NCBI GenBank assembly: GCA_009377495.1
Contig: WHTZ01000047.1
Span: 1 to 48,856, forward strand
DNA from: Luteitalea sp.
GTDB taxonomy: Bacteria > Acidobacteriota > Vicinamibacteria > Vicinamibacterales > Vicinamibacteraceae
Length of the DNA: 48,856 nt
Direction: 5' to 3'
Position 1 is the stretch's first letter. Each line of letters starts with the position of its first letter. The notes beneath the pieces are model-generated. The model was not told the DNA's origin. It saw only the letters and a list, made by a program, of their open reading frames with translations, and did not search any database. A program made the translations under genes and the position numbers. This document shows positions 23,628 to 36,100 of this stretch, one piece after another.

Positions 23628-26087
23628 TCACAAGCGCGCGTGTCGGAGGCGCAGGGCGTTCACGATCACAGAAAGCGAGCTGAGGGTCATGGCCACGCTG
23701 GCCCAAATGGGGCCAATCAGCGTCCCCGTGAACGGATAGAGCACACCCGCAGCGATGGGCACACCAATGGCGTTGTAGACGAACGCGAGGAAGAGATTCT
23801 GCTTGATCGTCCGGAGCGTCGCATGGCTGAGCAGGCGTGCCCGCGCCACACCGCGGAGGTCTCCCTTGACAAGCGTGATACCTGCGCTTTCAATCGCGAC
23901 GTCAGTACCCGAGCCCATGGCTATACCAACGTTGGCCGCCGCGAGCGCGGGCGCATCATTGATACCGTCGCCGGCCATCGCAACGCGACGTCCCTGCGCC
24001 TGCAGAGCACGCACCACCTCCTGCTTCCCCGCCGGAAGCACGTCGGCGTGCAGCTCGCTGATCTTCAGCGCGCGCGCGACACGTTCCGCCGTCGTCCGGT
24101 TGTCGCCCGTCACGAGGACGATGGCGACGCCCTCGTCACGCAGCGCCTGCAGCGCCTCTGGGGTTGTCTCTTTCAAGGGATCGGTCACGCCGAGCAGACC
24201 CGCCAGTTGACCATCCACCGCGACGAAGACAATGGTCTGCCCCTCCGCGCGCAGCGCCTCTGCATGGGTCGTTTCAGCCGACGTGCTCACGCCCTGGCTT
24301 TCCAGAAAGCGGCTGTTGCCCACGGAGACGTCGCGAGCGTCCACTGTGGCGCGCACGCCACCACCAGTGGTCGATGTGAACGCGCGCGCGGTGATCGATG
24401 CCACGCCCCGCTGCTGCGCAGCGGCGAGGATGGCCTGGCCGATCGGGTGTTCGCTCCCCTGCTCGACTGCCGCCGCTAGGCGCAGGAGCGCCGTCTCGTC
24501 AAACGGTGGTCGCGCGCGCAGCTCGACCAGCGTTGGCTTCCCCTCGGTGAGCGTGCCCGTCTTATCGACGACGAGCGTGTCTACGCGTGCGAGCGTTTCG
24601 AGCGTTTCGGCGTCGCGCACGAGCACGCCCGCTGTTGCCCCGCGTCCCGTTCCCACCATGACCGCCATCGGTGTTGCCAGGCCAAGCGCACAGGGGCAGG
24701 CAATGATGAGCACCGCGACGGCGCTCGTCAATGCGTACGTCAGCCGCGGATCCGGCCCCCAAAAAGCCCACACCACGAAGCTCAGCACCGCGACAGCCAC
24801 CACGGCGGGCACGAAGATGGCCGCTACGCGATCAGCGAGTCGCTGAATGGGTGCGCGGCTGCGCTGTGCATCACCGACGAGACGGACAATCTGCGCGAGG
24901 AGCGTCGCCTCGCCGACGCGCTCCGCGCGCATCAGAAAGCTGCCCGTGCCATTGATCGTCCCACCAATCACGCGCGCCCCATGATCCTTGTCGACCGGCA
25001 TCGGCTCACCGGTCACCATCGACTCGTCGATGTAGCTCCGGCCCTCGATGAGCTCACCGTCCACAGGCACCTTCTCGCCAGGTCGCACGCGCAACACGTC
25101 GCCGACCCGCACGTCTGCAAGCAACACGTCCTCATCCGAATCGCCTCGGACCCGGCGCGCGGTCTTCGGGGCGAGGCCGAGCAAGGCGCGAAGCGCCGCG
25201 CTCGTCCGTCCGCGCGCCTGAAGCTCCATGACTTGCCCCAGGATGACCAGCACCGTGATGACCGCCGCCGTGTCGAAGTACGGCTCAACGAAGCCCCCGT
25301 GCGTGAAGCCCTGCGCAAACCAGTCCGGCACGATCGTCGCCGCCAGGCTGTAGACATAGGCCGCGCCAACGCCGAGCGCAATCAGCGTGAACATGTTCGG
25401 GCTGCGCCGCACGATCGAGCGCCAGCCGCGCTCGAAGAACGGCTGCCCTGCCCAAAGCACGACGGGTGTGGCCAACGCGAGCTGGATCCAGTTCGCGAGA
25501 CGGCCACCAATCGCGCGCGTCACGGCGCCGCCAGCGATCATGTCGCCCATGGCAATGATCACAATGGGTACGGTCAGCAGCCCGCCGATGACGAGCCGCC
25601 GCTTCATGTCCACGAGCTCGGGATTCGGCGGCTCCTCCAGTTGGATCACGCGTGGCTCGAGCGCCATGCCACACTTGGGACACGCGCCGGGACCATCACT
25701 CTGCACCTCCGGATGCATGGGGCAGGTGTAGACCGTTCGCACGGCGGGTGCCGCAGGCCGCTCCGGCTCGAGCGACATGCCGCAACGTGGGCATGGACCG
25801 GGCTGTGCCTCACGTACGTCGGAGCACATGGGGCAAACCCACGCGCTCGCGTCCCTGGTCGCCTCTGTCGTTGGGGCCTGCGACTGACCTTGACGTTCGC
25901 TGGCCGCCAGAAAGAGTTGAGGATCTGCGACAAACTTCGCGTGACAGGCGCTGCAGCAAAAGTAATACGTGTCGCCGTCGTGCTCGGCGTGGAACGTCGC
26001 GCGGGCGGGGTCCACTCGCATGCCGCATACCGGGTCGATGGCCCCGCCGCCTGACGCGGGCGTCTGGTGATGATGCTGATGAGTCAT
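23628..26087 (-). CDS. copA: Copper-exporting P1B-type ATPase with YHS and two heavy-metal-binding domains
   Basis: 819 residues. ATG 26087 with GGAG ahead. The N-terminus is His-rich (MTHQHHHQ), then a YHS domain (about 17-57, DPVCGM and FCCSACHAKF) and two HMBD modules (about 83-108 and 119-146, CPMC/CPRCGM and YTCPMHPEV/CPKCGM). The ATPase core follows: CPC in CPCALGLATP near 463, phosphorylated Asp508 in DKTGTLT, GDGINDAPAL near 703, then the last helices with VYNAIGVP and MTLSSLSVIVNALRL, the ligand set of Cu(I) pumps. It exports Cu(I) to the periplasm at the cost of ATP. It has YHS/HMBD modules instead of ferredoxin-like CXXC domains. It lies 21 bp after csoR, so it is in the CsoR-controlled operon. 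Confidence 0.95.
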   Translation of the reverse strand: MTHQHHHQTPASGGGAIDPVCGMRVDPARATFHAEHDGDTYYFCCSACHAKFVADPQLFLAASERQGQSQAPTTEATRDASAWVCPMCSDVREAQPGPCPRCGMSLEPERPAAPAVRTVYTCPMHPEVQSDGPGACPKCGMALEPRVIQLEEPPNPELVDMKRRLVIGGLLTVPIVIIAMGDMIAGGAVTRAIGGRLANWIQLALATPVVLWAGQPFFERGWRSIVRRSPNMFTLIALGVGAAYVYSLAATIVPDWFAQGFTHGGFVEPYFDTAAVITVLVILGQVMELQARGRTSAALRALLGLAPKTARRVRGDSDEDVLLADVRVGDVLRVRPGEKVPVDGELIEGRSYIDESMVTGEPMPVDKDHGARVIGGTINGTGSFLMRAERVGEATLLAQIVRLVGDAQRSRAPIQRLADRVAAIFVPAVVAVAVLSFVVWAFWGPDPRLTYALTSAVAVLIIACPCALGLATPMAVMVGTGRGATAGVLVRDAETLETLARVDTLVVDKTGTLTEGKPTLVELRARPPFDETALLRLAAAVEQGSEHPIGQAILAAAQQRGVASITARAFTSTTGGGVRATVDARDVSVGNSRFLESQGVSTSAETTHAEALRAEGQTIVFVAVDGQLAGLLGVTDPLKETTPEALQALRDEGVAIVLVTGDNRTTAERVARALKISELHADVLPAGKQEVVRALQAQGRRVAMAGDGINDAPALAAANVGIAMGSGTDVAIESAGITLVKGDLRGVARARLLSHATLRTIKQNLFLAFVYNAIGVPIAAGVLYPFTGTLIGPIWASVAMTLSSLSVIVNALRLRHARL

Positions 26088-26108
26088 TGTTGCTACTCCG
26101 ATGCGGCA

Positions 26109-26474
26109 TCAACGCGAATGTTTGTAAATGAGCTCGAGCAGCTCGTCGTACGTCGCCTCAACGCGCGCCTCGGATCCTTCTGTCAACGCCTCGGTCACAC
26201 AGTGGCGCAGGTGATTGGCCATGAGCGCGCGCCCGACGTGGCGCAGCGCCTCCTGCGCGGCCGACAGTTGAATGAGGATGTCGGGACAGTAGCGGTCTTC
26301 CTCGACCATCCGATGCAAGCCGCGGACCTGGCCTTCAATGCGCCGCAGCCGCTTCAGATTGGCTGCTTTCGTGTCTGGATCGACGGCCCTCGCCTGGCGA
26401 TGGCCGCGATCCCCAGCGCGCGCGCGCGACGGCGTCGACCGGCGGCTTTCTGCTCTGGTTATTCTTCGCGTCAT
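26109..26474 (-). CDS. csoR: CsoR-type copper-sensing repressor
   Basis: 121 residues. ATG 26474 with a GGA-type ribosome binding site. The family core starts at DPDTKAANLKRLRRIEGQVRG; the first about 30 residues are an Arg-rich extension unusual for the family. The copper ligands are Cys63, His88 and Cys92 with exactly the family spacing (25 and 4), so it should sense Cu(I) and not persulfide or formaldehyde. The apo protein binds GC-centred palindromes and leaves them on Cu(I) binding. Two such boxes lie 9 and 33 bp upstream of its own start. It is the first gene of the csoR-copA operon. Confidence 0.94.
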   Translation of the reverse strand: MTRRITRAESRRSTPSRARAGDRGHRQARAVDPDTKAANLKRLRRIEGQVRGLHRMVEEDRYCPDILIQLSAAQEALRHVGRALMANHLRHCVTEALTEGSEARVEATYDELLELIYKHSR

Positions 26475-26482
26475 GAGATCCA

Positions 26483-26498
26483 ATACCCACTGGGGTAT
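26483..26498. promoter_or_regulatory. CsoR operator box 1
   Basis: ATACCCACTGGGGTAT matches the ATACCC-n4-GGGTAT layout of known CsoR sites (here with one extra central G). It is 9 bp upstream of the csoR start, where it would block ribosome or polymerase access. Confidence 0.8.
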
Positions 26499-26506
26499 CC
26501 TCTCAC

Positions 26507-26522
26507 ATACCCTATGGGGTAT
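26507..26522. promoter_or_regulatory. CsoR operator box 2
   Basis: ATACCCTATGGGGTAT, 24 bp centre to centre from box 1. Two tandem boxes suggest binding of two tetramers on successive turns of the helix. Confidence 0.8.
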
Positions 26523-26729
26523 GTCAAGAGCGAGGACCATCGGCGCCAAGCCCGATTGGGCGATCCAGAACGAACTGGGCGGTAAGATTCCAGCACGTTG
26601 CCGCACTGATCCGCTTAGGGGTTAGAATGACGTTTCTGTCTAGGAAAACGCTTTCGACAGGCGGCCGCGGGCAACTGTCACGCTGGCGTGAGGCTGGTCG
26701 GCACAGAGGCCGACCCAGGAGCGTAGAGA

Positions 26730-29978
<3,249 letters not shown>

Positions 29979-30024
29979 CGGGCCGCAGCCTTATGGGCCG
30001 CGCCCCCCGACGCTCACTTGCGAG

Positions 30025-30059
30025 CCCCAAAACTTGACACAATGGGTCAAGTTTTGGGG
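30025..30059. repeat. Perfect hairpin, 14-bp stem
   Basis: CCCCAAAACTTGAC and GTCAAGTTTTGGGG separated by 7 bases. It lies 47 bp after the receptor stop and before the fRMsr remnant. It is not followed by a T-run, so it is a repeat or an atypical terminator. Confidence 0.8.
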
Positions 30060-30076
30060 TCTCAAGGGTTCTAAAC

Positions 30077-30262
30077 ATGTTCGAGCAAACGCGCATCGAC
30101 GCTCCCGACAAGGTTACCGCCTATCAGCAACTGGACCGACAGCTCGAAGCGCTGGTGGCGGGTGAGCCCGATCTCGTTGCCAACGCCGCGAACATGTCAT
30201 CGCTGCTGTTCCATGCCCTGCCCGACGTCAACTGGGTGGGCTTTTATTTCCTCAGTGTCTAG
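30077..30262 (+). pseudogene. Truncated free methionine-R-sulfoxide reductase (GAF domain)
   Basis: 61 residues that match only the start of the fRMsr/YebR family: YQQLDRQLEALVAGEPDLVA, NAANMSSLLFHALPDVNWVG and then FYFLSV followed by a stop. The family is about 160 residues long and its catalytic cysteines lie in the lost two-thirds. The next 50 bp show no homology in any frame, so the gene was cut by a deletion or insertion and not by a simple point stop. It cannot reduce free Met-R-oxide. The intact GAF start and the nearby hairpin suggest a recent rearrangement. Confidence 0.85.
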
Positions 30263-30318
30263 AGGTGTCTGGGTGCAGTACGTAGCGCGCGCCTCGGTAT
30301 CTTGTGCTATAAGTGCGG

Positions 30319-30603
30319 ATGATGTTGCGGGCGATCGCGCTTGCCTTATTGGCGTTGACCCTCACGCAGACGGCAATCCTACCGCCGCTGGCCCAAGAAA
30401 CGTGTGCGTATTCCAATCCCAACGCAGACGATTGCGCGCCCGACTGCGCCGCCTGTCTTTGTTGCGCCGTGACGCGCGTTGTCGCGCCCGAGATCGCGGC
30501 CGTGCTCGGTGATGCCGCCGTGAGCAGCTCGGCTCCCCCCTCATGTGATCGCGGCACACCGCTCGTCGATCCTCGAGAAATCCCGCACATCCCCAAAGCT
30601 TAG
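30319..30603 (+). CDS. Small secreted Cys-rich protein preceding the metal-efflux operon
   Basis: 94 residues from ATG 30319 (a GTG at 30313 and a second ATG at 30322 are alternatives; no strong ribosome binding site). A signal peptide (MMLRAIALALLALTLTQ) ends near residue 26. The mature part of about 68 residues has seven cysteines (29, 39, 43, 46, 48, 49, 76), five of them in the run DDCAPDCAACLCC, and ends in a conserved-looking IPHIPKA. I do not recognise a named family, but small Cys-rich secreted proteins directly ahead of CzcC-like genes are a recurring layout. A periplasmic metal-binding role is inference from the cysteines and the neighbours. It lies 89 bp before czcC. Confidence 0.7.
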   Translation: MMLRAIALALLALTLTQTAILPPLAQETCAYSNPNADDCAPDCAACLCCAVTRVVAPEIAAVLGDAAVSSSAPPSCDRGTPLVDPREIPHIPKA

Positions 30604-30692
30604 GCACTTCCTCAATACGAGAGCTTCGTCCGTGCGGGCCGCAGTTCGCGCGCCACGTACGAAATACCAGTCTCTTTGTGTGGGAGTTGGCC

Positions 30693-31922
30693 ATGCAGAC
30701 ACGGCGGCGTGTGTGTACGCTCGTGGTGTTGTTGCCGTTGATGGCGACGCACACGGTTGCGCAGGAGTCCCGAGCCTTATCGCTGCAGGAAGTGCTGGCG
30801 CGCGCCCGGGAACGCGCGCCGACCGCCGTGGCGGCGCGCGCACGCATTGCCGAGGCGGAGGCGCGGCTCATCGGCGCGAGCCGCCGATTTCGGAGCAACC
30901 CGGTCATCGAGGCGGCGCTCGGTCCACGCGCAAACGAAGCCGCTCGCTCGAGTGATGTCGAGATCGGCGTCTCCCAAGCCTTCGAGCCCGGCAGCCGGCG
31001 CACGGCGCGCGTGGCTGCGGCACGAGCCGGCATCGAGCAGAGCGCTTCCGCTGCGGACGAAGCGCTCCGCCTCGTCCTCCGAGACGCGGCGCTGGCCTTC
31101 TACGATGCGCTCAGCGGTCAGGAGCGCTTGCGGCTGCTCGGGGACGCCACGCGAGTGGCCGATGAAGTCTTGCGGACCGCCGAACGACGGTACGAGGCGG
31201 GTGACATCGCAATCTTGGAGGTGAACGTCGCTCGCGCCGCAGCAGCCAGGGCACGGGCTGCAGAGGCTGCCGCACGGGCCGCGCTGACGCGCCCGCTCGC
31301 CGATCTACGCGTCCTGCTGGGCATGTCGTCCCGCGACACCCTGGGAGTGAAAGGGTCGTTGAGCGAGTTGGATCGGCGCCTTGCGGAGCCGTTCACGCCC
31401 AGACTCGTCGACCTGCCCGCACTGCGAACCCTGGATGGTCAAATCCGTGAGGCGGAAGCCGATCAGGCGCTTGCTCGGGCACAAGCCAAGCCGGATGTCG
31501 GTGTGTCGGCCCGATATGCCAAGGAGGAAACGAGTCACATTCTCCTGGGCGGGATCACCATCACGCTTCCAACATTCGACAGAGGGCAGGACCTGAGCGC
31601 GACGGCGGCTGCGCGACTCACGCGGCTCCGGCTCGAACGCGACGCGTTGAGGCGCGAGGCAGAAGTCCGGTTGCAGGCGGGATTCGAACGATACACGGAG
31701 GAGCGTCGTGGTCTGGAGAGTCTCGTGCGCGATGCGCTACCGGGCCTCGAGGAAAACGAGACGCTGGCGCGGCGCAGCTACGAGGTCGGGGAGCTGAGCT
31801 TGCCCGAGTGGCTGGTTCTCCGCCGCGAGCTCTTGGAAACCCGCCTCGAATACGTCGACCGTCTCTTCAGCGTGGCTGCATCTGCGCTGGATGTGGACTT
31901 TGCATCAGGAGCGTTGCGATGA
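30693..31922 (+). CDS. TolC-family outer-membrane efflux protein (CzcC-like)
   Basis: 409 residues. ATG 30693 with GGGAG ahead; signal peptide to about residue 24 (THTVAQE). It has the two long-helix repeats of outer-membrane efflux proteins: ALSLQEVLARARERAP, SNPVIEAALGPRANEA and YEAGDIAILEVNVARA in the first half, and YEVGELSLPEWLVLRR in the second. It forms the outer-membrane channel of a tripartite RND exporter. The stop overlaps the ATG of the next gene (ATGA), so it is cotranslated with the adaptor. Alanine- and arginine-rich coiled-coil segments are typical. Confidence 0.92.
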   Translation: MQTRRRVCTLVVLLPLMATHTVAQESRALSLQEVLARARERAPTAVAARARIAEAEARLIGASRRFRSNPVIEAALGPRANEAARSSDVEIGVSQAFEPGSRRTARVAAARAGIEQSASAADEALRLVLRDAALAFYDALSGQERLRLLGDATRVADEVLRTAERRYEAGDIAILEVNVARAAAARARAAEAAARAALTRPLADLRVLLGMSSRDTLGVKGSLSELDRRLAEPFTPRLVDLPALRTLDGQIREAEADQALARAQAKPDVGVSARYAKEETSHILLGGITITLPTFDRGQDLSATAAARLTRLRLERDALRREAEVRLQAGFERYTEERRGLESLVRDALPGLEENETLARRSYEVGELSLPEWLVLRRELLETRLEYVDRLFSVAASALDVDFASGALR

Positions 31923-33151
31923 CCCGCCTCACGTGTCGCTTGGTCGCCGTTCTCGCTCTCATCCTCGTCTCCGTTCCGGGCTGCGGCCGCCAGTCGCCGA
32001 AGAGCGAAGAGTCAGGGCAGCTCGAGCCATCGGCCGCGGAGGACGAGACGCCGCACGCGGCCGAGGGGGCCGCTGGAACGATGTTGCGACTGGGCGCCGA
32101 CACGCTGCGCGACCTGCGTCTGACGACCACCGCGGTCGAATCGCGGTCCGGCCGGCAGCGTGTGGACGCGCTCGGCGAGCTGCACGCGAATCAGGAAGCC
32201 TACGCGGAAGTCCACCCTCCGTTGTCCGGTCGCGTCGTCAAGTTGCTCGCGGCGCCTGGCGCCCGCGTCCGCGCTGGCGCGGGCCTCGCCGTCATCCAGA
32301 GCTCGGAGCTTGGACGGGCACGTGCGGCGTACTTGTCGTCCAGCGCGCGGCTCCTGCTGGCGCAACAGAATCAAAAGCGCAAGCGCGGCCTTGCGGCGGA
32401 GCGCATCGTGCCAGTCCGTGACGTTCAGGAAGCGGAGGCTGAGACCGCCTCGGCCCAAGCTGACGTACGGGCGTCGCGAGCGACGTTGAGCGCGCTCGGC
32501 GTGTCAGAAGAGGAGGAGAACGATGACGCTTCTCACTTCACGCTCCGAGCCCTCGTCAGCGGCGTCGTCCTGTCGCGCGGCTTGGTCCTTGGCCAGATGG
32601 CCGACGTGTCCTCAGCCGCCTTCACCATCGCGGATCTCTCCACGCTGTGGTTGACCGTGCACGTGTTCGAGCGCGATGCACTGCGCGTGGAGGCACGTGC
32701 GCCCGCACGGGTTACCTTCCCTGCCCTGCCGGGGCGCACCTTCGAGGGGCGTGTGACGTTCGTCGGTCGCGAGGTCGACGCGAGCTCTGGCACGATTCCC
32801 ATACGCATCGTTATCGAGAACAAAGCTGGTTCGACTGCGCTCACCGCAGACGAGTTGCTGCGGCCCGGCATGTCGGCATCGGCGGAGCTGCAGCTCGGTG
32901 ATGCCACACTCACGATCCTGAGCGTGCCCACGGCTGCCGTGCAACGGCTTGGCGACGCGTGGGTGGCGTTCGTCCCGCGTGACGACGGCCGATTCGAGAT
33001 GCGGGACGTGGGGCGGGGACGAGATCTGGGCGGTGAGGTTGAAATTCTGAGCGGCTTGCGCACAGGTGAGCGCGTGGTCGTCCAGGGCGCGTTCGTTCTC
33101 AAGGCTGAAGCCGAGAAGATGCGCGGTGGCGGCGATCCCCACGATCACTGA
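31919..33151 (+). CDS. RND periplasmic adaptor, lipoprotein (CzcB-like)
   Basis: 410 residues. ATG 31919 overlaps the czcC stop. The lipobox VPGC gives lipidated Cys22. The barrel-sandwich/lipoyl segment is AEVHPPLSGRVVKLLAAPGA; a helical hairpin with RKRGLAAERIVPVRDVQEAE follows, and then a beta-barrel domain (VTFPALPGRTFEGRVTFVGR). The C-terminus is His/Asp-rich (GGGDPHDH) and may bind metal. It bridges the inner-membrane pump and the outer-membrane channel. It lies 10 bp before the pump gene. Confidence 0.92.
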   Translation: MTRLTCRLVAVLALILVSVPGCGRQSPKSEESGQLEPSAAEDETPHAAEGAAGTMLRLGADTLRDLRLTTTAVESRSGRQRVDALGELHANQEAYAEVHPPLSGRVVKLLAAPGARVRAGAGLAVIQSSELGRARAAYLSSSARLLLAQQNQKRKRGLAAERIVPVRDVQEAEAETASAQADVRASRATLSALGVSEEEENDDASHFTLRALVSGVVLSRGLVLGQMADVSSAAFTIADLSTLWLTVHVFERDALRVEARAPARVTFPALPGRTFEGRVTFVGREVDASSGTIPIRIVIENKAGSTALTADELLRPGMSASAELQLGDATLTILSVPTAAVQRLGDAWVAFVPRDDGRFEMRDVGRGRDLGGEVEILSGLRTGERVVVQGAFVLKAEAEKMRGGGDPHDH

Positions 33152-33161
33152 GGAGTCAGCC

Positions 33162-36100
33162 ATGATTGCCGCCATTGTTCGCTGGTGTTTCTCGCGACCC
33201 GCCGTAGCAGTTCTCTTGGCGGCCGCAGGGACGATTGTCGGGGCGCTGTCGTTCCAGGATCTCCGTCGCGACGTCTTTCCAGATCTTGCCACGCCGGTCT
33301 TCAACGTCATCGTCCAGAATCCGGCCATGGGCGCGGAGGAATTGGAGACTGGCATCGCCGTGCCGATGGAAGTTGCGCTGGCTGGCTTGCCGGACGTGCG
33401 ACGCATCCGATCGGTCTCACAGCTCGGCGTTGCACAGATAACCGTCGAGTTCCAGCCGGAGGCAGACTACTACCGCTCTCGCCAATTCGTGGCAGAACGG
33501 CTCGCGCAGCTTGCTGGACAGCTCCCACCTGGCACGGATGCTCCGCTCCTCTCGAGCCTGACCGGACGACTGAACGAGATCTTCGAGCTCACGCTCGAAG
33601 CAGACGAGGGCGCGGCAGACTTGATGACGCTCCGGGATCTGGCGGAGTTCGAGATCAAGAACCGTCTGCTCGCCGTGCCCGGCGTCTCAGCCGTGGAACG
33701 CCTCGGAGGGTATCTCCGACAATTCCAAGTCCAGCTCGATCCCGACAGGATGATCGCGCGGAGCGTCACGCTGGAAGAGGTGCTCCATGCGGTCGATGAG
33801 AGCAACGTGAACGCGTCTGGCGGGTTCGTCGCGCAGGGTGCTTTGGAGTGGACGATTCGTGCGGTCGGCCGCGCCGAGGGGGCGGCCGATCTGCAGAACA
33901 CGGTGGTGGCCGTACGAGGCTCGGTACCCGTACTCCTCGCGGACGTCGCCGATGTCCGCGAGGCGCCAGCGACGCGCCGTGGGTTGGCACACCGGCTCCG
34001 GGGCGAGGTTGTGAGCTGTCGCGTCGTCAAGCAGTTCGGCGCAGACACGATGGCGGTCGCAGCGGGTATTCGACGAGCCATCGATGAGCTCCGCGCCGGT
34101 CTGCCACGCGGTGTCCAGCTACGCGTCGTCTACGACCAATCTCGACTGGTCGAGAGCGCACTGGGGGGCGTGGGTCGGGCGGTGCTCCTAGGGGCGGTCT
34201 TCGTCGTGCTGGTCCTCTTGGCGTTTCTCGGTAACGTACGCGCGGCACTGATCGTGACCCTCACCATTCCGTGCTCGATCGCCCTTGCAGGCCTGCTGCT
34301 CGACCGCTTCGACGTCGGTCTGAATACGATGACCCTCGGCGGGCTCGCCATAGCCGTCGGGCTGCTCGTCGACGCGTCGATCATTGTCGTCGAAAACGTG
34401 CTGCATCGTCTGCGCGAGCCAGACAGCGAGGGTTCCTCCCATCCGCCGCTGGACCGTGCGCGCCGCGCGGCCGTGGAAGTCGGACGACCGATCGCGTTCA
34501 CCACGCTCATTGTCGTGGCGGTGTTCGTGCCCTTGTTTGCGATGACCGGAATCGAAGGGCGCATGTATCGCCCACTGGCGGCTGCCGTCATCGCCACGCT
34601 GCTCGCGTCACTTGGCCTCGCGCTCACGGTGACACCTGTGGCGGCAGGTTACCTGTTGCACCGCGCTCTACCGAGCCCGTCTCGGGATACGTGGATCATG
34701 CGACGCGTCAAAGGGGCCTACGGGCCGCTGCTCGACGTCTGCTTGCGTCGGTCGGGCACGGTTGCCGTCGCGTCGACGCTCATCGCGCTGGCGATAGCGG
34801 CGCTCGGCCTACGAATCGGCACTGACTTCATGCCGGCACTCGACGAGGGCGCGTTCCTCCTTCAAACGGTTCTTCCGCCGGAGGCGTCGCTCGAGGAGGT
34901 GGATCGGCTCAACCATCGCGTCGAGGACGCGCTCCGTAAATTTCCCGAAGTCGAGGATGTTGTCCGACGGACAGGACGTGCAGAACGCACAGAGGATCCG
35001 ATGCCACACACGCTGTCGGACGTGCTCGTGTCGCTCAAGCCGGATCGCTCGCGCACGCTCGAAGACCTCGAGGCCGCCATGCGCGAGGCCGTCTCCACGT
35101 CTCCCGGCGTCTCGGTGCTCTTCACGACGCCGCTCGGTATGCGGATCGACGAAGGCCTGGGAGGGACGCCAGCAGATCTCTCGGTGCGCATCTTCGGTCC
35201 AGACCTCGACACGCTCCGCACCCTCGCGGCCGAAGCGCGCGATGCGATCGAAGGGGTGCAAGGCATCGCCGACCTCCGCGTGGAGCCCCTCACGCGGTTG
35301 CCCCAACTTCGCATTCGCGTCAACCGCCGGGCCGCCGCGCGCGTCGGATTGGCGCCAGGCGATGTGGTTCGTGCGGTGCGCGTTGGTCTGGTGGGGGAGG
35401 AGGCGTCTGAAGTCTGGGTCGGGCAGCGTCGCTTCGATCTGCTGGTTCGATTGCAGGACGCGTGGCGGAGCGACCCGAGCCGGATCGGGCGGCTGCTGGT
35501 GAACACGCATGCCGGCGTGCCCGTGCCGCTCAGCACGGTCGCAAATGTCGAAGAAGCCTTTGGACCTGGCGCCATTCGAAGAGAGGCGGGCGCGCGACGG
35601 ATTGCCATTGATGCCAGCGTGGCCGGGCGAGATCTCGGCAGTACCGCGGCCGACGTTCGGAGACACCTCGCCAATCGACTCGAGCTTCCAGCAGGCTATT
35701 TCGTCGATGTTGGAGGACGCGTGGAGAGTCAGGCGCAAGCGGCGCGATCACTCGCGGTGGCGACGGCCGTCGCGGTCTTCGCGGTCGTGGTCTTGCTCTA
35801 CCTGGCGCTGGGCTCGTTTGGCGAGACATTCATGATCCTCGCGACGCTACCCACCGCATTCGTTGGTGCCGTTGTGGCGCTCTCTCTGAGCGGAGAGACG
35901 TGGAACGTGTCGTCGCTCGTGGGACTCATCGGCCTCTTCGGCATCGCGGTACAGAACGGGCTCGTCCTGGCGACGCAGACACACGGCCTCGTGGCGGAAG
36001 GCGTGCCCTTTGCGGACGCGGTGCGCGAAGCCAGCCTCGGCCGGTTGCGACCAAAGCTGATGACCGCGGGCACCGCCATCCTCGGCTTGCTGCCGATTCT

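Larger units (their letters stand above)
26475..26729. other. Divergent control region between csoR and the receptor gene
   Basis: 255 bp shared by two divergent starts. It contains two CsoR boxes near the csoR side and a 7-bp hairpin, GGTCGGC/GCCGACC (26696-26715), directly before the AGGAG ribosome binding site of the receptor gene. No coding frame. Confidence 0.6.

Noticed and set aside
30025..30059. Classical Rho-independent terminator
   Set aside because: The stem is perfect but is not followed by a run of T, so only a repeat is claimed.
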